From the NCBI GenBank assembly GCA_012838545.1, contig DUPC01000046.1, positions 1-35,376 of the forward strand: 35,376 nucleotides of DNA, written 5' to 3'. The notes under the pieces are model-generated. The model was not told the DNA's origin. It did not search any database and worked only from the letters and a program-made list of their open reading frames with translations. A program made the position numbers and the translations under genes. This document shows, one piece after another, positions 9,772 to 17,350 of this stretch. This DNA is from Acholeplasmataceae bacterium. GTDB taxonomy: Bacteria; Bacillota_I; Bacilli_A; ML615J-28; CAG-313. How positions within the stretch are numbered: position 1 is the stretch's first letter; the number at the start of each line of letters is the position of its first letter.

Positions 9772-10962
9772 ATGAGTAGTGATGATTTAAAAAATCAATC
9801 TTTGGCACTGCATAAAAAATACCAAGGAAAAATAAAAATGGGGGCAGTTGCCAAGGTTAAATCAAAAGAAGATTTAAGCTTGTTGTATTCCCCGGGAGTG
9901 GCTTATAGTTCGCTTGCCATCAAAAACGACCCTAGCCTTGCCTACGAATATACCTGCAAAGGGAGAATGATAGCGGTGGTGTCGGACGGCAGCGCCGTTT
10001 TAGGCTTGGGCAACATCGGTCCTCTGGGAGCGCTTCCCGTCATGGAAGGCAAATGCTTGTTGTTTAAATCGTTTGCAGGGGTGGAAGCAGTCCCGATTTG
10101 TCTCGATACTCAAGATACCGAAGAAATCATTAGGACGGTTAAGATTTTGGCACCGAATTTTGCGGGAATCAATTTGGAAGACATCAGCGCGCCAAGATGC
10201 ATTACCATCGAAAGACGATTAAAAGAAGAATTGGATATTCCGGTTTTTCACGATGACCAACACGGTACATCGATTGTGGTATCGGCCGCTTTACTAAACT
10301 TATCCCGACTTTATAAAATGAATTTATCCGATTTGACCGTTGTGTTATCGGGCACCGGGGCAGCCGGTTCTTCAATTGCCAGAAGGATAAAAAAACTCGG
10401 CATCAAAACGCTATATGCCTATAATGCCCAAGGCGTGGTAACAAAAGCAAAATACGATCGATACAACTTTGTCGTAAAAGAAATGTTGAATGAAGGAATC
10501 ATCGATTCTTTTGACAAAGAAGATGCGAAACTCGAAGATTTAATGACGGAAGCAGATATCTTTATCGGAGTAAGCGTCGCAAATCTGTTAAAGCCGGAAA
10601 TGGTCAAATCGATGAAAAGACGGATAGTTTTTGCCTTAGCCAATCCCAATCCGGAATTGTCGATGGAAGACGCCAAACTTTGCGAACCTTTAATCTATGC
10701 AACGGGCCGAAGCGATTTGCCTAACCAAATCAATAATGTTTTAGCTTTTCCGGGATTGTTTAAAGGCGCTATCGACGCCCATGCAACCAAGATTACCGAC
10801 GGAATGATTGAAGCAGCCATTTACGCTTTGGCAAATGTCATCAAAGACGAAGAACTGCGTTCCGATTATCTAACCCCAAATCCTTTTGATAAACGGGTTG
10901 CCAAAGTAATCGCCAAAGCCGTCAAGAAACAAGCCATTAAAGAAGATGTCATAAGGAAGTAG
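9772..10962 (+). CDS. NAD(P)-dependent malic enzyme (oxaloacetate-decarboxylating)
   Basis: This 396-residue enzyme would oxidatively decarboxylate malate to pyruvate and CO2. Family signatures are visible in order: YSPGVA near the N-terminus, YTCKGRMIAVVSDGSAVLG, the metal-binding FHDDQHGTSIV, the Rossmann dinucleotide-binding VLSGTGAAGSSIARRI, and ALANPNPE. The length matches the short bacterial type without a phosphotransacetylase domain. I chose the ATG at 9772 because AGAGG lies 7 nt upstream; an in-frame ATG at 9745 has no support and lies within the -10 box. The gene opens an operon with aspartase, which begins 6 nt after its stop. Cofactor preference (NAD or NADP) cannot be read with confidence. 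Confidence 0.93.
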   Translation: MSSDDLKNQSLALHKKYQGKIKMGAVAKVKSKEDLSLLYSPGVAYSSLAIKNDPSLAYEYTCKGRMIAVVSDGSAVLGLGNIGPLGALPVMEGKCLLFKSFAGVEAVPICLDTQDTEEIIRTVKILAPNFAGINLEDISAPRCITIERRLKEELDIPVFHDDQHGTSIVVSAALLNLSRLYKMNLSDLTVVLSGTGAAGSSIARRIKKLGIKTLYAYNAQGVVTKAKYDRYNFVVKEMLNEGIIDSFDKEDAKLEDLMTEADIFIGVSVANLLKPEMVKSMKRRIVFALANPNPELSMEDAKLCEPLIYATGRSDLPNQINNVLAFPGLFKGAIDAHATKITDGMIEAAIYALANVIKDEELRSDYLTPNPFDKRVAKVIAKAVKKQAIKEDVIRK

Positions 10963-10968
10963 GTTAAT

Positions 10969-12393
10969 ATGCGCTACCGAATAGAAACTGATTCACTTGG
11001 GGAAATGAAAGTCCCCGCAGAAGCGTATTACGGTATTCAAACCTTACGCGCAAAAGAAAATTTTCAAATTACCAAACGCGGCATCAACCGCCAAATGATA
11101 AAAGGCTTGGCGATTGTCAAAAAGGCCGCCGCGCGAGCTAATGCAGATATCGGTATGCTTGACGAAGAAGTCGCAAAAGCCATTATGTTAAGCTGCGACG
11201 AAATCTTAAACGGCCGTCTGCACGGGCAATTTATAACTGATGTTATCCAAGGCGGAGCTGGCACAAGCATGAACATGAACGCAAATGAAGTAATAGCCAA
11301 CCGCGCCAACGAAATGATGGGCGGGGAAAAAGGCAAATACAATTTTGTCCATCCGTTGGATCATGTAAACTTCAGCCAATCCACTAACGATGTCATTCCA
11401 ACGGCGGGAAAAATTGCCACCATTCGCCAAACCAAAAAACTGATTGTCGAATTAAAAAAACTCCAAAACGCTTATCTGGAAAAAATGGTAGAGTTTAGCG
11501 ATGTATTTAAACTCGGACGGACCCATCTCCAAGAAGCCGTGCCAATGCGCTTGGGACAAATGTTTGAAGCGCTGACGAGTCTTTTGGGACGCGACATCAG
11601 CCGAATCGAACAAGCGATGGCTGGCTTGCGCGATATCAATATGGGTGCCACCGCAATCGGAACCGGGCTGAATGCCAATCCGAAATACATAAAAAAAGTT
11701 GTGCAATATATCGCCAAATACACCGGCGAAGATTTCAGAAGCGCCAAGAACCTCATCGATTCGACCCGTCATCCGGACGGACTGTTAGCCATGAGTACCG
11801 CGCTTAAAATCTTAGCGGTCAATTTATCGAAAACAGCCAACGATTTAAGACTTATGGCAAGCAGCGCTTTCCAAGAAATCAATTTGCCGAAAGTGCAACC
11901 GGGTTCCTCCATTATGCCGGGCAAATTCAATCCGGTTATCCCGGAAGTTGTCAATCAAGTTGCCTTCTATATTATGGGACTTGATGTAACAATTACCAAA
12001 GCCGCGGAAGCCGGCCAGCTTGAATTAAATGTTTTTGAACCGGTTATTTTTAATTCGCTTTTCGAAATGCTTAACACGCTTCGCAGAGCCGCACGGACCC
12101 TGAGGGAAAAAGCCATTGAGGGACTAACCGCTAACAGCGAATACTGCGCATACGTGGTGGAACACAGTCCGATTATTGTTACCGCTCTTTCTCCTCACTT
12201 AGGTTACAACCTTTCCGCTAAAATCGCTCAAGAAGCCATGGCAACCGGCAAATCAGTTCGTGACATTGTACTTGAAAACCGCTATTTGACGGAAATGGAA
12301 GCCAATATTATACTCGACTTGCATAAGATGACCACACCGGGCATCAACGGCGAAGAATTGCTTTATCGCAAGAAAAATAAAAAGGAGGAATAA
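10969..12393 (+). CDS. aspA: Aspartate ammonia-lyase (aspartase)
   Basis: Aspartase interconverts L-aspartate with fumarate and ammonia. The 474-residue protein begins with the aspartase-like RIETDSLGEMKVPAEAYYGIQT and carries the superfamily signature GSSIMPGKFNPVIPE, whose Ser residues include the catalytic base. It also has GRTHLQEAVP in the substrate-binding region. The N-terminus fits aspartase better than class II fumarase, although the two families are close. The Phe in PGKFN (usually Val) is a small deviation. The gene lies 6 nt after malic enzyme and 15 nt before the M55 peptidase, so the three form one operon. Aspartase, a fumarase elsewhere in the genome, and malic enzyme would together route aspartate to pyruvate; that pathway is inference. 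Confidence 0.9.
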   Translation: MRYRIETDSLGEMKVPAEAYYGIQTLRAKENFQITKRGINRQMIKGLAIVKKAAARANADIGMLDEEVAKAIMLSCDEILNGRLHGQFITDVIQGGAGTSMNMNANEVIANRANEMMGGEKGKYNFVHPLDHVNFSQSTNDVIPTAGKIATIRQTKKLIVELKKLQNAYLEKMVEFSDVFKLGRTHLQEAVPMRLGQMFEALTSLLGRDISRIEQAMAGLRDINMGATAIGTGLNANPKYIKKVVQYIAKYTGEDFRSAKNLIDSTRHPDGLLAMSTALKILAVNLSKTANDLRLMASSAFQEINLPKVQPGSSIMPGKFNPVIPEVVNQVAFYIMGLDVTITKAAEAGQLELNVFEPVIFNSLFEMLNTLRRAARTLREKAIEGLTANSEYCAYVVEHSPIIVTALSPHLGYNLSAKIAQEAMATGKSVRDIVLENRYLTEMEANIILDLHKMTTPGINGEELLYRKKNKKEE

Positions 12394-12408
12394 TTTAAGG
12401 GGGATTTT

Positions 12409-13224
12409 ATGAAAGTATATATTAGCGTTGATATCGAAGGAGTCGCCGGAATTTGCGATTGGAAAGAAACGGAATCGGGAGATAGTTCCTACTACCAATT
12501 TCAAACCCAGATGACCAAAGAAACAATAGCCTGCATCGAGGGTCTTCAGGAAGCGGGCGTAGAGGAAATCTATGTGCGTGATGCTCACGACAGCGCCAGG
12601 AACTTAATATTATCTAAACTTCCTCAAGGAATAAAGATAATTCGCGGTTGGGAAAACCATCCTTGCGATATGTTGGCGGGCCTTGACCATAGCTTTAATG
12701 CTTGCATTTTTATCGGATACCATAGTCGGGCAAGGTCAAACGAAAACCCTTTGTCTCACACGATGAATCTTCGCCACAATCAGATTTTGATAAACGGCAA
12801 ACCAGTAAGCGAATTCCACCTAAACGCATATTTTGCCAATTCTTTAAATGTTCCCGTAATCATGGTTTCGGGCGATCAAGGACTTTGCGATCTTGTTAAA
12901 CAAGAAAACCCCGATATTTTAACCGTTGCGACCAAGAAAGGTCTGCACGGAGCGGTCATAAGCAAGCACCCACAAGATGTGTGCGAAGAAATCAAAACCG
13001 AGACAATCAAAAGTATAAATAAATTAAAGGAATTAAAACGAAAAGATTTCTTCTTCCTAAACTTAATACATCCGGTAAAAGTCGAACTATTTCTTAGAAA
13101 CCATCAACAAGCTCATCTTGCTTCCTTTTATCCGGGAGCGCAAATCGTGACAGACGATATTGTGAGCTACACCGGAAATAATATCCGGGACGTTTTAACC
13201 TTTCTTCTTTTTACCGATAAATAA
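12409..13224 (+). CDS. M55 family D-aminopeptidase (DppA-like)
   Basis: This 271-residue protein matches the DppA family of zinc D-aminopeptidases, which release D-amino acids from short peptides such as D-Ala-D-Ala. The metal ligands fall at the expected places: Asp8 and Glu10 in SVDIEGVAG, His60 in RDAHDSARN, His105 in GYHSRA and Glu135 in VSEFHLNA. His117 in SHTMN matches the catalytic His. The start is fixed by AAGGGGG 5 nt before the ATG. It is the last gene of the malic enzyme/aspartase operon and is followed by a strong terminator. B. subtilis DppA sits in a peptide-transport operon linked to adaptation and sporulation; here no transporter is adjacent, so its substrate is uncertain. 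Confidence 0.9.
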   Translation: MKVYISVDIEGVAGICDWKETESGDSSYYQFQTQMTKETIACIEGLQEAGVEEIYVRDAHDSARNLILSKLPQGIKIIRGWENHPCDMLAGLDHSFNACIFIGYHSRARSNENPLSHTMNLRHNQILINGKPVSEFHLNAYFANSLNVPVIMVSGDQGLCDLVKQENPDILTVATKKGLHGAVISKHPQDVCEEIKTETIKSINKLKELKRKDFFFLNLIHPVKVELFLRNHQQAHLASFYPGAQIVTDDIVSYTGNNIRDVLTFLLFTDK

Positions 13225-13228
13225 ACAT

Positions 13229-13266
13229 AAAAGGACCAAAAGTTTTTCGCTTTTGATCCTTTTTTT
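13229..13266 (+). terminator. Terminator between convergent genes
   Basis: A stem formed by AGGA.CAAAAG and CTTTTG.TCCT with a TTTTTCG loop is followed on plus by T9. It ends the malic enzyme/aspartase/M55 operon. On the minus strand the same stem is followed by TTTT and a T-rich stretch, so it probably also serves the convergent ATP-grasp gene. Confidence 0.88.
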
Positions 13267-14479
13267 AATAGAAATGAAATTTTAACTTTTCCAATGCTTT
13301 ATGCGCGTTTTCTTTCGCTTCTTCGCTTGACTCACCCGTGGCGATAACATAGGCATAGCGGTTTCCTAAATTAAGCGGCGGATACAGTTTCTTTCCCCGG
13401 CGCGGTTTGATATAGACAAACTGAACCCCCGGAGAAGCTATAACTTGATTTTTGCCGGTAATCCGCGCTAGGATACCGCTTTTTTTAATGGTGAGGTATT
13501 TTGCGAAGGTTGGGGTTTTTTGTTTTGGTTCCAAATCCACTTTTTCTTCCAAAGCAAGGTTAATGGTTTCTTTAACCAAATTTAGTCCAAGTCCAATCAA
13601 CAACAATTGATTCATCCCCCCACCGGAAATCCGCGGATTAATTTCAATCACTTTCCACTCGTTATCGAAATAGCGCATTTCCAAATGACACGGTCCGTGT
13701 TTAAGACCGAATTGTTTGACAATCGTTTTGACGTCTTGTTTCAGTTTTTGGTATTTTTCGGTTTCGTCATCAATTACCAAATTATAGCCTGTAACGATAA
13801 AGTGATTTTGGTTAATGAGGATTTCTTGTTCAATAATGGCAATAATGTTAGTTATTTCGTTATTCACCAGGACTTCGACGATGACTTGCGGACCGTCAAT
13901 CAACTCTTCGACCAAGACATTGCCCCTGGGATAATTTCGTAAAAGCGTACTTAAGTATCGGCAAAAATCTTCTTTGCCTTTGCATAAATAAACATCCCTT
14001 GAACCGTTCGATTCCACATATTTTAAAACAACGGGAAGCATTGCTTCAATGCTTTTTTCCACAGCATCTCGATTTTGGGAATTGACAACCAGATATCGGG
14101 GATTGTACGGAGTGTTTTCCAACACTTCCCGCGTTATCAGTTTATTCTCCATTTTGTATAAAGCTGCAGCTGTGAAACTATCCAAACGGTTTTCTTCCGA
14201 AAGCTGTGCCGCCAACCCGCAGTAAGGATCGACAAAACTGACAATCGCATAAATGACATGGTTTTGCACCTTCAAAGTCATGATGGCATTACGCACTTCC
14301 GGCAGATAATCCAAATCGACATAATACATAATGCTTACTTCGGGAAACTCATCGCGCTTTTGGATGTGGTCCATGTTTTTGGTCAACAGGCAAGTAACAT
14401 ACCCCATTTCGTTAGCTACACGCAAAGCATCGCGGCTTGAGCCTGATTTCATAGTCCCCAAAAAGACAATGGTTTTGAT
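13265..14479 (-). CDS. ATP-grasp carboxylate-amine ligase, unknown substrate
   Basis: This protein of about 404 residues has the ATP-grasp fold of the carbamoyl-phosphate synthase/L-amino acid ligase (BacD/YwfE) branch. The ATP-binding beta strands VVLKYVES and VLVEELIDGPQVIVE are visible. The metal-binding CHLEMRYF and VIEINPRISGGGMNQ follow. Such enzymes join a carboxylate to an amine through an acyl phosphate. The start is uncertain. The first in-frame TTG (14461) and ATG (14452) would remove the N-terminal strand KTIVFLG. AAAAGGGGG lies 8 nt before an in-frame ATC at 14479, which I use as the start. The gene is divergent from a second ATP-grasp gene and a MurF-like ligase, and the spacer holds a sporulation-like -10 box. 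Confidence 0.82.
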   Translation of the reverse strand: MKTIVFLGTMKSGSSRDALRVANEMGYVTCLLTKNMDHIQKRDEFPEVSIMYYVDLDYLPEVRNAIMTLKVQNHVIYAIVSFVDPYCGLAAQLSEENRLDSFTAAALYKMENKLITREVLENTPYNPRYLVVNSQNRDAVEKSIEAMLPVVLKYVESNGSRDVYLCKGKEDFCRYLSTLLRNYPRGNVLVEELIDGPQVIVEVLVNNEITNIIAIIEQEILINQNHFIVTGYNLVIDDETEKYQKLKQDVKTIVKQFGLKHGPCHLEMRYFDNEWKVIEINPRISGGGMNQLLLIGLGLNLVKETINLALEEKVDLEPKQKTPTFAKYLTIKKSGILARITGKNQVIASPGVQFVYIKPRRGKKLYPPLNLGNRYAYVIATGESSEEAKENAHKALEKLKFHFY

Positions 14480-14526
14480 TTTATTAGCCCCCTTTTACGG
14501 TTACAAAAGAATTGCAACCTCTAATT

Positions 14527-14535
14527 TACAATATG
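14527..14535 (-). promoter_or_regulatory. Possible sigma-E/K-type -10 box for the minus ATP-grasp gene
   Basis: CATATTGTA on the minus strand matches the mother-cell sigma-K -10 pattern CATAnnnTA and lies about 48 nt before the ATC start. I see no convincing -35 at the right distance, and no good sigma-A promoter either. Confidence 0.35.
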
Positions 14536-14602
14536 AAGTAATCTTTAATAAGCATGTGATATTACCCTCATTTTAAAAAAATACTCTGTTAGTTTCGCCG
14601 AT

Positions 14603-14629
14603 ACCGGTTTTTTTAATCTTCATAGAATA
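14603..14629 (+). promoter_or_regulatory. Possible sigma-K-type promoter of the YheC/D-like gene
   Basis: ACC at 14603-14605, 15 nt, then CATAGAATA at 14621-14629 resembles the sigma-K pattern (AC in the -35 element, CATAnnnTA at -10). It sits just before the ribosome binding site at 14641-14648. AT-rich sequence makes chance matches easy, so the call rests partly on the gene family downstream. Confidence 0.4.
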
Positions 14630-14655
14630 GTAGCGAAAGTAAGAGGTGTTAAAAA

Positions 14656-15696
14656 ATAGAAGCTAAAACCATTTTGATTGGCATGTTGCATAACCGTAAA
14701 AACCCCAGTCTGGTGTCAAGGGCTTATCTGTATTCTGCTATCGCCAAGCTTGAGGGAGCTGAACTGTTTTACTTTACTCCGGGAGAAGTAAATTTAAAAA
14801 ATAAAACCATTAATGGACTATATTACCATCAGGGAAAATGGCTTAACAAACGGTTTCCTTTTCCCGATGTAGTCATCAATTCGGTTAGTTTTTCCTTGTC
14901 TTGGCAAAAACAAATTGAAAACGCGTTAAAAAAGACCATACCATTCACCAGTTACCCAGTGGGTTCAAAAAACTTTGTCTATGAAAAACTGAAAAAATCA
15001 AGCGAACTGAAAAAACACGTTATTCCCTATCAGCTCCTAAATAAAAAGGAAGATTTGATTTCCTTTTTAAATACCCACTCGGAAGTCATCGTTAAACCGA
15101 CACGGAGCCATCACGGCAACAACGTCGTTAAAATTGCCAAAGTGGGCAAACGCTACTTGTTGACAAAGGATAGAGAAACAAAAGAACTGTCCGAAAAAGA
15201 ATTAGGGGATTTGGTTTTTACCACCGATTTCAAACAACTCGTCCAAAAATACATTTCCAGCAAACTCCCCACGGGCGAACCGTTCGATTTTCGGATTCAT
15301 TTGCAAAAAAACCGCAAGGGCATTTGGACCGTAACTTACATCGTTCCGCGCATCGGCAATAAAAAAGCGGTGATTACCAATCTTTCCCAAGGCTCGCAAA
15401 TGATAAAATACGACGTTTTTATGGATCTTTATTTTGGTCCCAAGTCCAATGAATTGCAAAACAAAATCAATGACTTTGCTTCAAGTTTCGGCGATTTGTT
15501 CGATTCCCTCTACCCTTACAAATTTGACGAACTGGGAGTCGATGTCGGCTTAGACGAAAACCACAACATTTGGATTTATGAAGTAAACTGGCGCCCGGGA
15601 CACGTATTTATCGAAGTCTTTACGGGGTTTAACACGGTCAATTATGCCATCTTTTTAGCAACCCAGAAACTACTTTCGGAAAGGAAGAATAAGTGA
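14656..15696 (+). CDS. YheC/YheD-like ATP-grasp protein
   Basis: The protein (346 residues from an ATA codon, 340 from TTG at 14674) resembles the YheC/YheD spore-coat-associated ATP-grasp family. Seen in order are VKPTRSHHGNNVVKI, FDFRIHLQK with a following ITNLSQGS-type segment, and the metal-binding DELGVDVGLDE and IYEVNWRPG. These are expected of an amide-bond-forming enzyme, but the substrate is unknown. The start is unusual: AAGAGGTG (14641-14648) lies 7 nt before in-frame ATA at 14656, an in-frame stop stands at 14650, and the first TTG and ATG cut into the N-terminal strand TILIGML. The stop overlaps the GTG of the MurF-like gene, so the two are translationally coupled. Confidence 0.82.
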   Translation: MEAKTILIGMLHNRKNPSLVSRAYLYSAIAKLEGAELFYFTPGEVNLKNKTINGLYYHQGKWLNKRFPFPDVVINSVSFSLSWQKQIENALKKTIPFTSYPVGSKNFVYEKLKKSSELKKHVIPYQLLNKKEDLISFLNTHSEVIVKPTRSHHGNNVVKIAKVGKRYLLTKDRETKELSEKELGDLVFTTDFKQLVQKYISSKLPTGEPFDFRIHLQKNRKGIWTVTYIVPRIGNKKAVITNLSQGSQMIKYDVFMDLYFGPKSNELQNKINDFASSFGDLFDSLYPYKFDELGVDVGLDENHNIWIYEVNWRPGHVFIEVFTGFNTVNYAIFLATQKLLSERKNK

Positions 15697-17066
15697 AACC
15701 ATTAAGTTTGTCGACAATTTTGAAAGCCGTTGGAATCAAGGAACCATCCCCTCAGGTATTAATTCATTATGTGGGAGACAATATCAAAAGAATTCAAAAC
15801 CATACGGTTATTTTTCACTTAAACAAAGAACGTTCCGTAGACTTGAAAAGATTAAAGCGTCTTGACCACTGTTACATCGTTACGGACCAACCCTTAATTA
15901 AAAATACCATTCCTGAAGAAATTTGCTTTTTTGTCCCTAATGTGCAACATGCCTATGCTAATTTTGTTAAATTTTACCGAGGAATGTTTAATTTAAAAAC
16001 AATAGCGGTAACGGGGACTTGTGGGAAAACGACCACCAAGGAAATGATTGCCCAAGCATTGCGAAAAAAGGGTCCGATAGTTGCCACTTACCAAAGCAAA
16101 AACGGTATCCGCCGCCACAACGATTATTTAATGCAAATTGACGATTCCACCAAATATCTGGTGCTGGAAACCGCACTGACCCACGCGGGGCACATCCTTC
16201 AGACTTGCGAACTATTTAAACCCCAAATCGGCATTATCACCACAATCGGAATTGACCACTTGAATAATTTCGAAAACCATGAGTCATATATCCGGGCCAA
16301 AGCGGAGCTCTTAACGGGCTTAAACAACGAAGGAATTCTCATTGTCAATAACGACGACGATTACATCAAACAAATCGATACGAGCCGCTTTAAAGGCAGG
16401 ATTGTTACCTTCGGCATTAACAACCCTTCGGACTTTAGCGCATCTCATATAGCATATCAAAAACAAAGCATGACTTTTACTTTGCATTATCATAAGCAAA
16501 ACTACTTTTTTAATGTTCAAGGTCTTGGTCTTCACACTGTTTATAATGCGCTGGGGGCGATTGTCGCTTTGACGGTTTTGGGTTTAAGAATGAAAGACAT
16601 TGTAACCTATTTGGCTCAATACAAACCTATTCGAAGCCATATCGAACCTAAAAAGGGCATTAATGACAGTATCATATTAGACGACACTTGGAGTTCCAAC
16701 CCTACTTCCATGGCCGCCGCAATTAAGGTTTTGAAAGATTTGGGAATAAACAAGCGAAAAATAGCGGTTATCGGAAGGATTTCCTATTTAGGCACTCATG
16801 AAAACGAATCATACCAAAAAATTGCCAAAATGCTTTGGAAAAATAAAATAGATATCTTGGTTACCCAAGATACCAAAGCAAAAACAATCGGCGATTATTT
16901 GTTAAAAGAAGGTTTTAATCAAAATAATATCTATCATTGCCCAAACTCAATAATATTGTTAGAAACTTTAAAGACTTTATTAACCAAAAATTCAATAGCC
17001 CTGTTTAAGTGGTCAATGCTGGACAAAAAGAACCAAGTCGTTTTGGATAATATAATCGTTAAATAA
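15693..17066 (+). CDS. MurF-like Mur ligase with atypical N-terminal domain
   Basis: This 457-residue protein is a Mur ligase family amide synthetase. The P-loop TGTCGKTTT is at residues 107-115. The Lys that is carbamylated in Mur ligases is in RAKAEL (about 203), and the MurF-like DDTWSSNPTSM is at 330-340. The central and C-terminal domains therefore look functional. The N-terminal 100 residues lack the usual UDP-MurNAc-binding motifs of MurF. They suggest a different acceptor from the peptidoglycan precursor. The start is GTG at 15693, overlapping the stop of the YheC/D-like gene (GTGA). True MurF with a divergent N-terminus remains possible. The neighbouring ATP-grasp genes suggest a peptide- or polymer-building pathway; this is inference. 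Confidence 0.82.
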   Translation: MKPLSLSTILKAVGIKEPSPQVLIHYVGDNIKRIQNHTVIFHLNKERSVDLKRLKRLDHCYIVTDQPLIKNTIPEEICFFVPNVQHAYANFVKFYRGMFNLKTIAVTGTCGKTTTKEMIAQALRKKGPIVATYQSKNGIRRHNDYLMQIDDSTKYLVLETALTHAGHILQTCELFKPQIGIITTIGIDHLNNFENHESYIRAKAELLTGLNNEGILIVNNDDDYIKQIDTSRFKGRIVTFGINNPSDFSASHIAYQKQSMTFTLHYHKQNYFFNVQGLGLHTVYNALGAIVALTVLGLRMKDIVTYLAQYKPIRSHIEPKKGINDSIILDDTWSSNPTSMAAAIKVLKDLGINKRKIAVIGRISYLGTHENESYQKIAKMLWKNKIDILVTQDTKAKTIGDYLLKEGFNQNNIYHCPNSIILLETLKTLLTKNSIALFKWSMLDKKNQVVLDNIIVK

Positions 17067-17074
17067 ATTCTTGG

Positions 17075-17209
17075 TTAATCCTTTTCTTGGTCTTCACACT
17101 GGGGTTTATAATCGTGATTGATTAATACAATTAAAAAGATTAAAAGCAATATCACTAAAGCAATCCAGAAACTGCGGTTTCGGTAATAGCAGTAATACCC
17201 ATACGACAC
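17075..17209 (-). CDS. Small Tyr-rich single-helix membrane protein
   Basis: A 44-residue reading frame starts at GTG (17209) with AAGGGG 10 nt upstream. It encodes a Tyr/Cys-rich head (SYGYYCYYRNRS), one hydrophobic helix (about residues 14-31) and a charged tail ending CEDQEKD. An overlapping minus frame (17106-17315) is longer but has less protein-like composition. It lies in a gap of 284 nt between convergent genes, downstream of glyA on the same strand but beyond its terminator. Small tyrosine-rich membrane peptides occur among spore proteins of Bacilli, but I see no direct family match. It may not be translated. Confidence 0.4.
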   Translation of the reverse strand: MSYGYYCYYRNRSFWIALVILLLIFLIVLINHDYKPQCEDQEKD

Positions 17210-17228
17210 TCAACATCAACCCCTTTTC

Positions 17229-17256
17229 ACCAATAGTATATTGGTAAAAAACCAAT
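17229..17256 (-). repeat. Alternating 6-mers able to form two exclusive hairpins
   Basis: Read on plus, ACCAAT (17229-17234), ATTGGT (17240-17245) and ACCAAT (17251-17256) are spaced so that the middle copy can pair with either neighbour. They end just upstream of the ribosome binding site of the 44-residue peptide. The arrangement resembles a simple RNA switch or the remains of a terminator. No known riboswitch class is recognised. Confidence 0.35.
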
Positions 17257-17302
17257 GGGCTTGTTTTTTTACCTAAGCAGGAATCAATAATTCTGGCTTC
17301 GT

Positions 17303-17345
17303 AAAAAAAAGGCAAGATGACTTATAGGTCATTTTGCCTTTTTGT
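17303..17345 (-). terminator. Terminator after glyA
   Basis: A 13-bp stem (17309-17321 with 17328-17340, one wobble, 6-nt loop) is followed on minus by a run of eight T residues, starting 10 nt after the glyA stop. On plus it is followed by T5, so it could also stop read-through from the MurF-like gene. Confidence 0.92.
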
Positions 17346-17350
17346 ATTGT

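Noticed and set aside
11064-11954. Minus-strand frames within aspartase
   Set aside because: They are antisense to a strongly conserved gene and have no ribosome binding sites.
17106-17315. 69-residue minus frame
   Set aside because: It runs through the glyA terminator tail and the hairpin region and has poor composition; the overlapping 44-residue frame is more protein-like.
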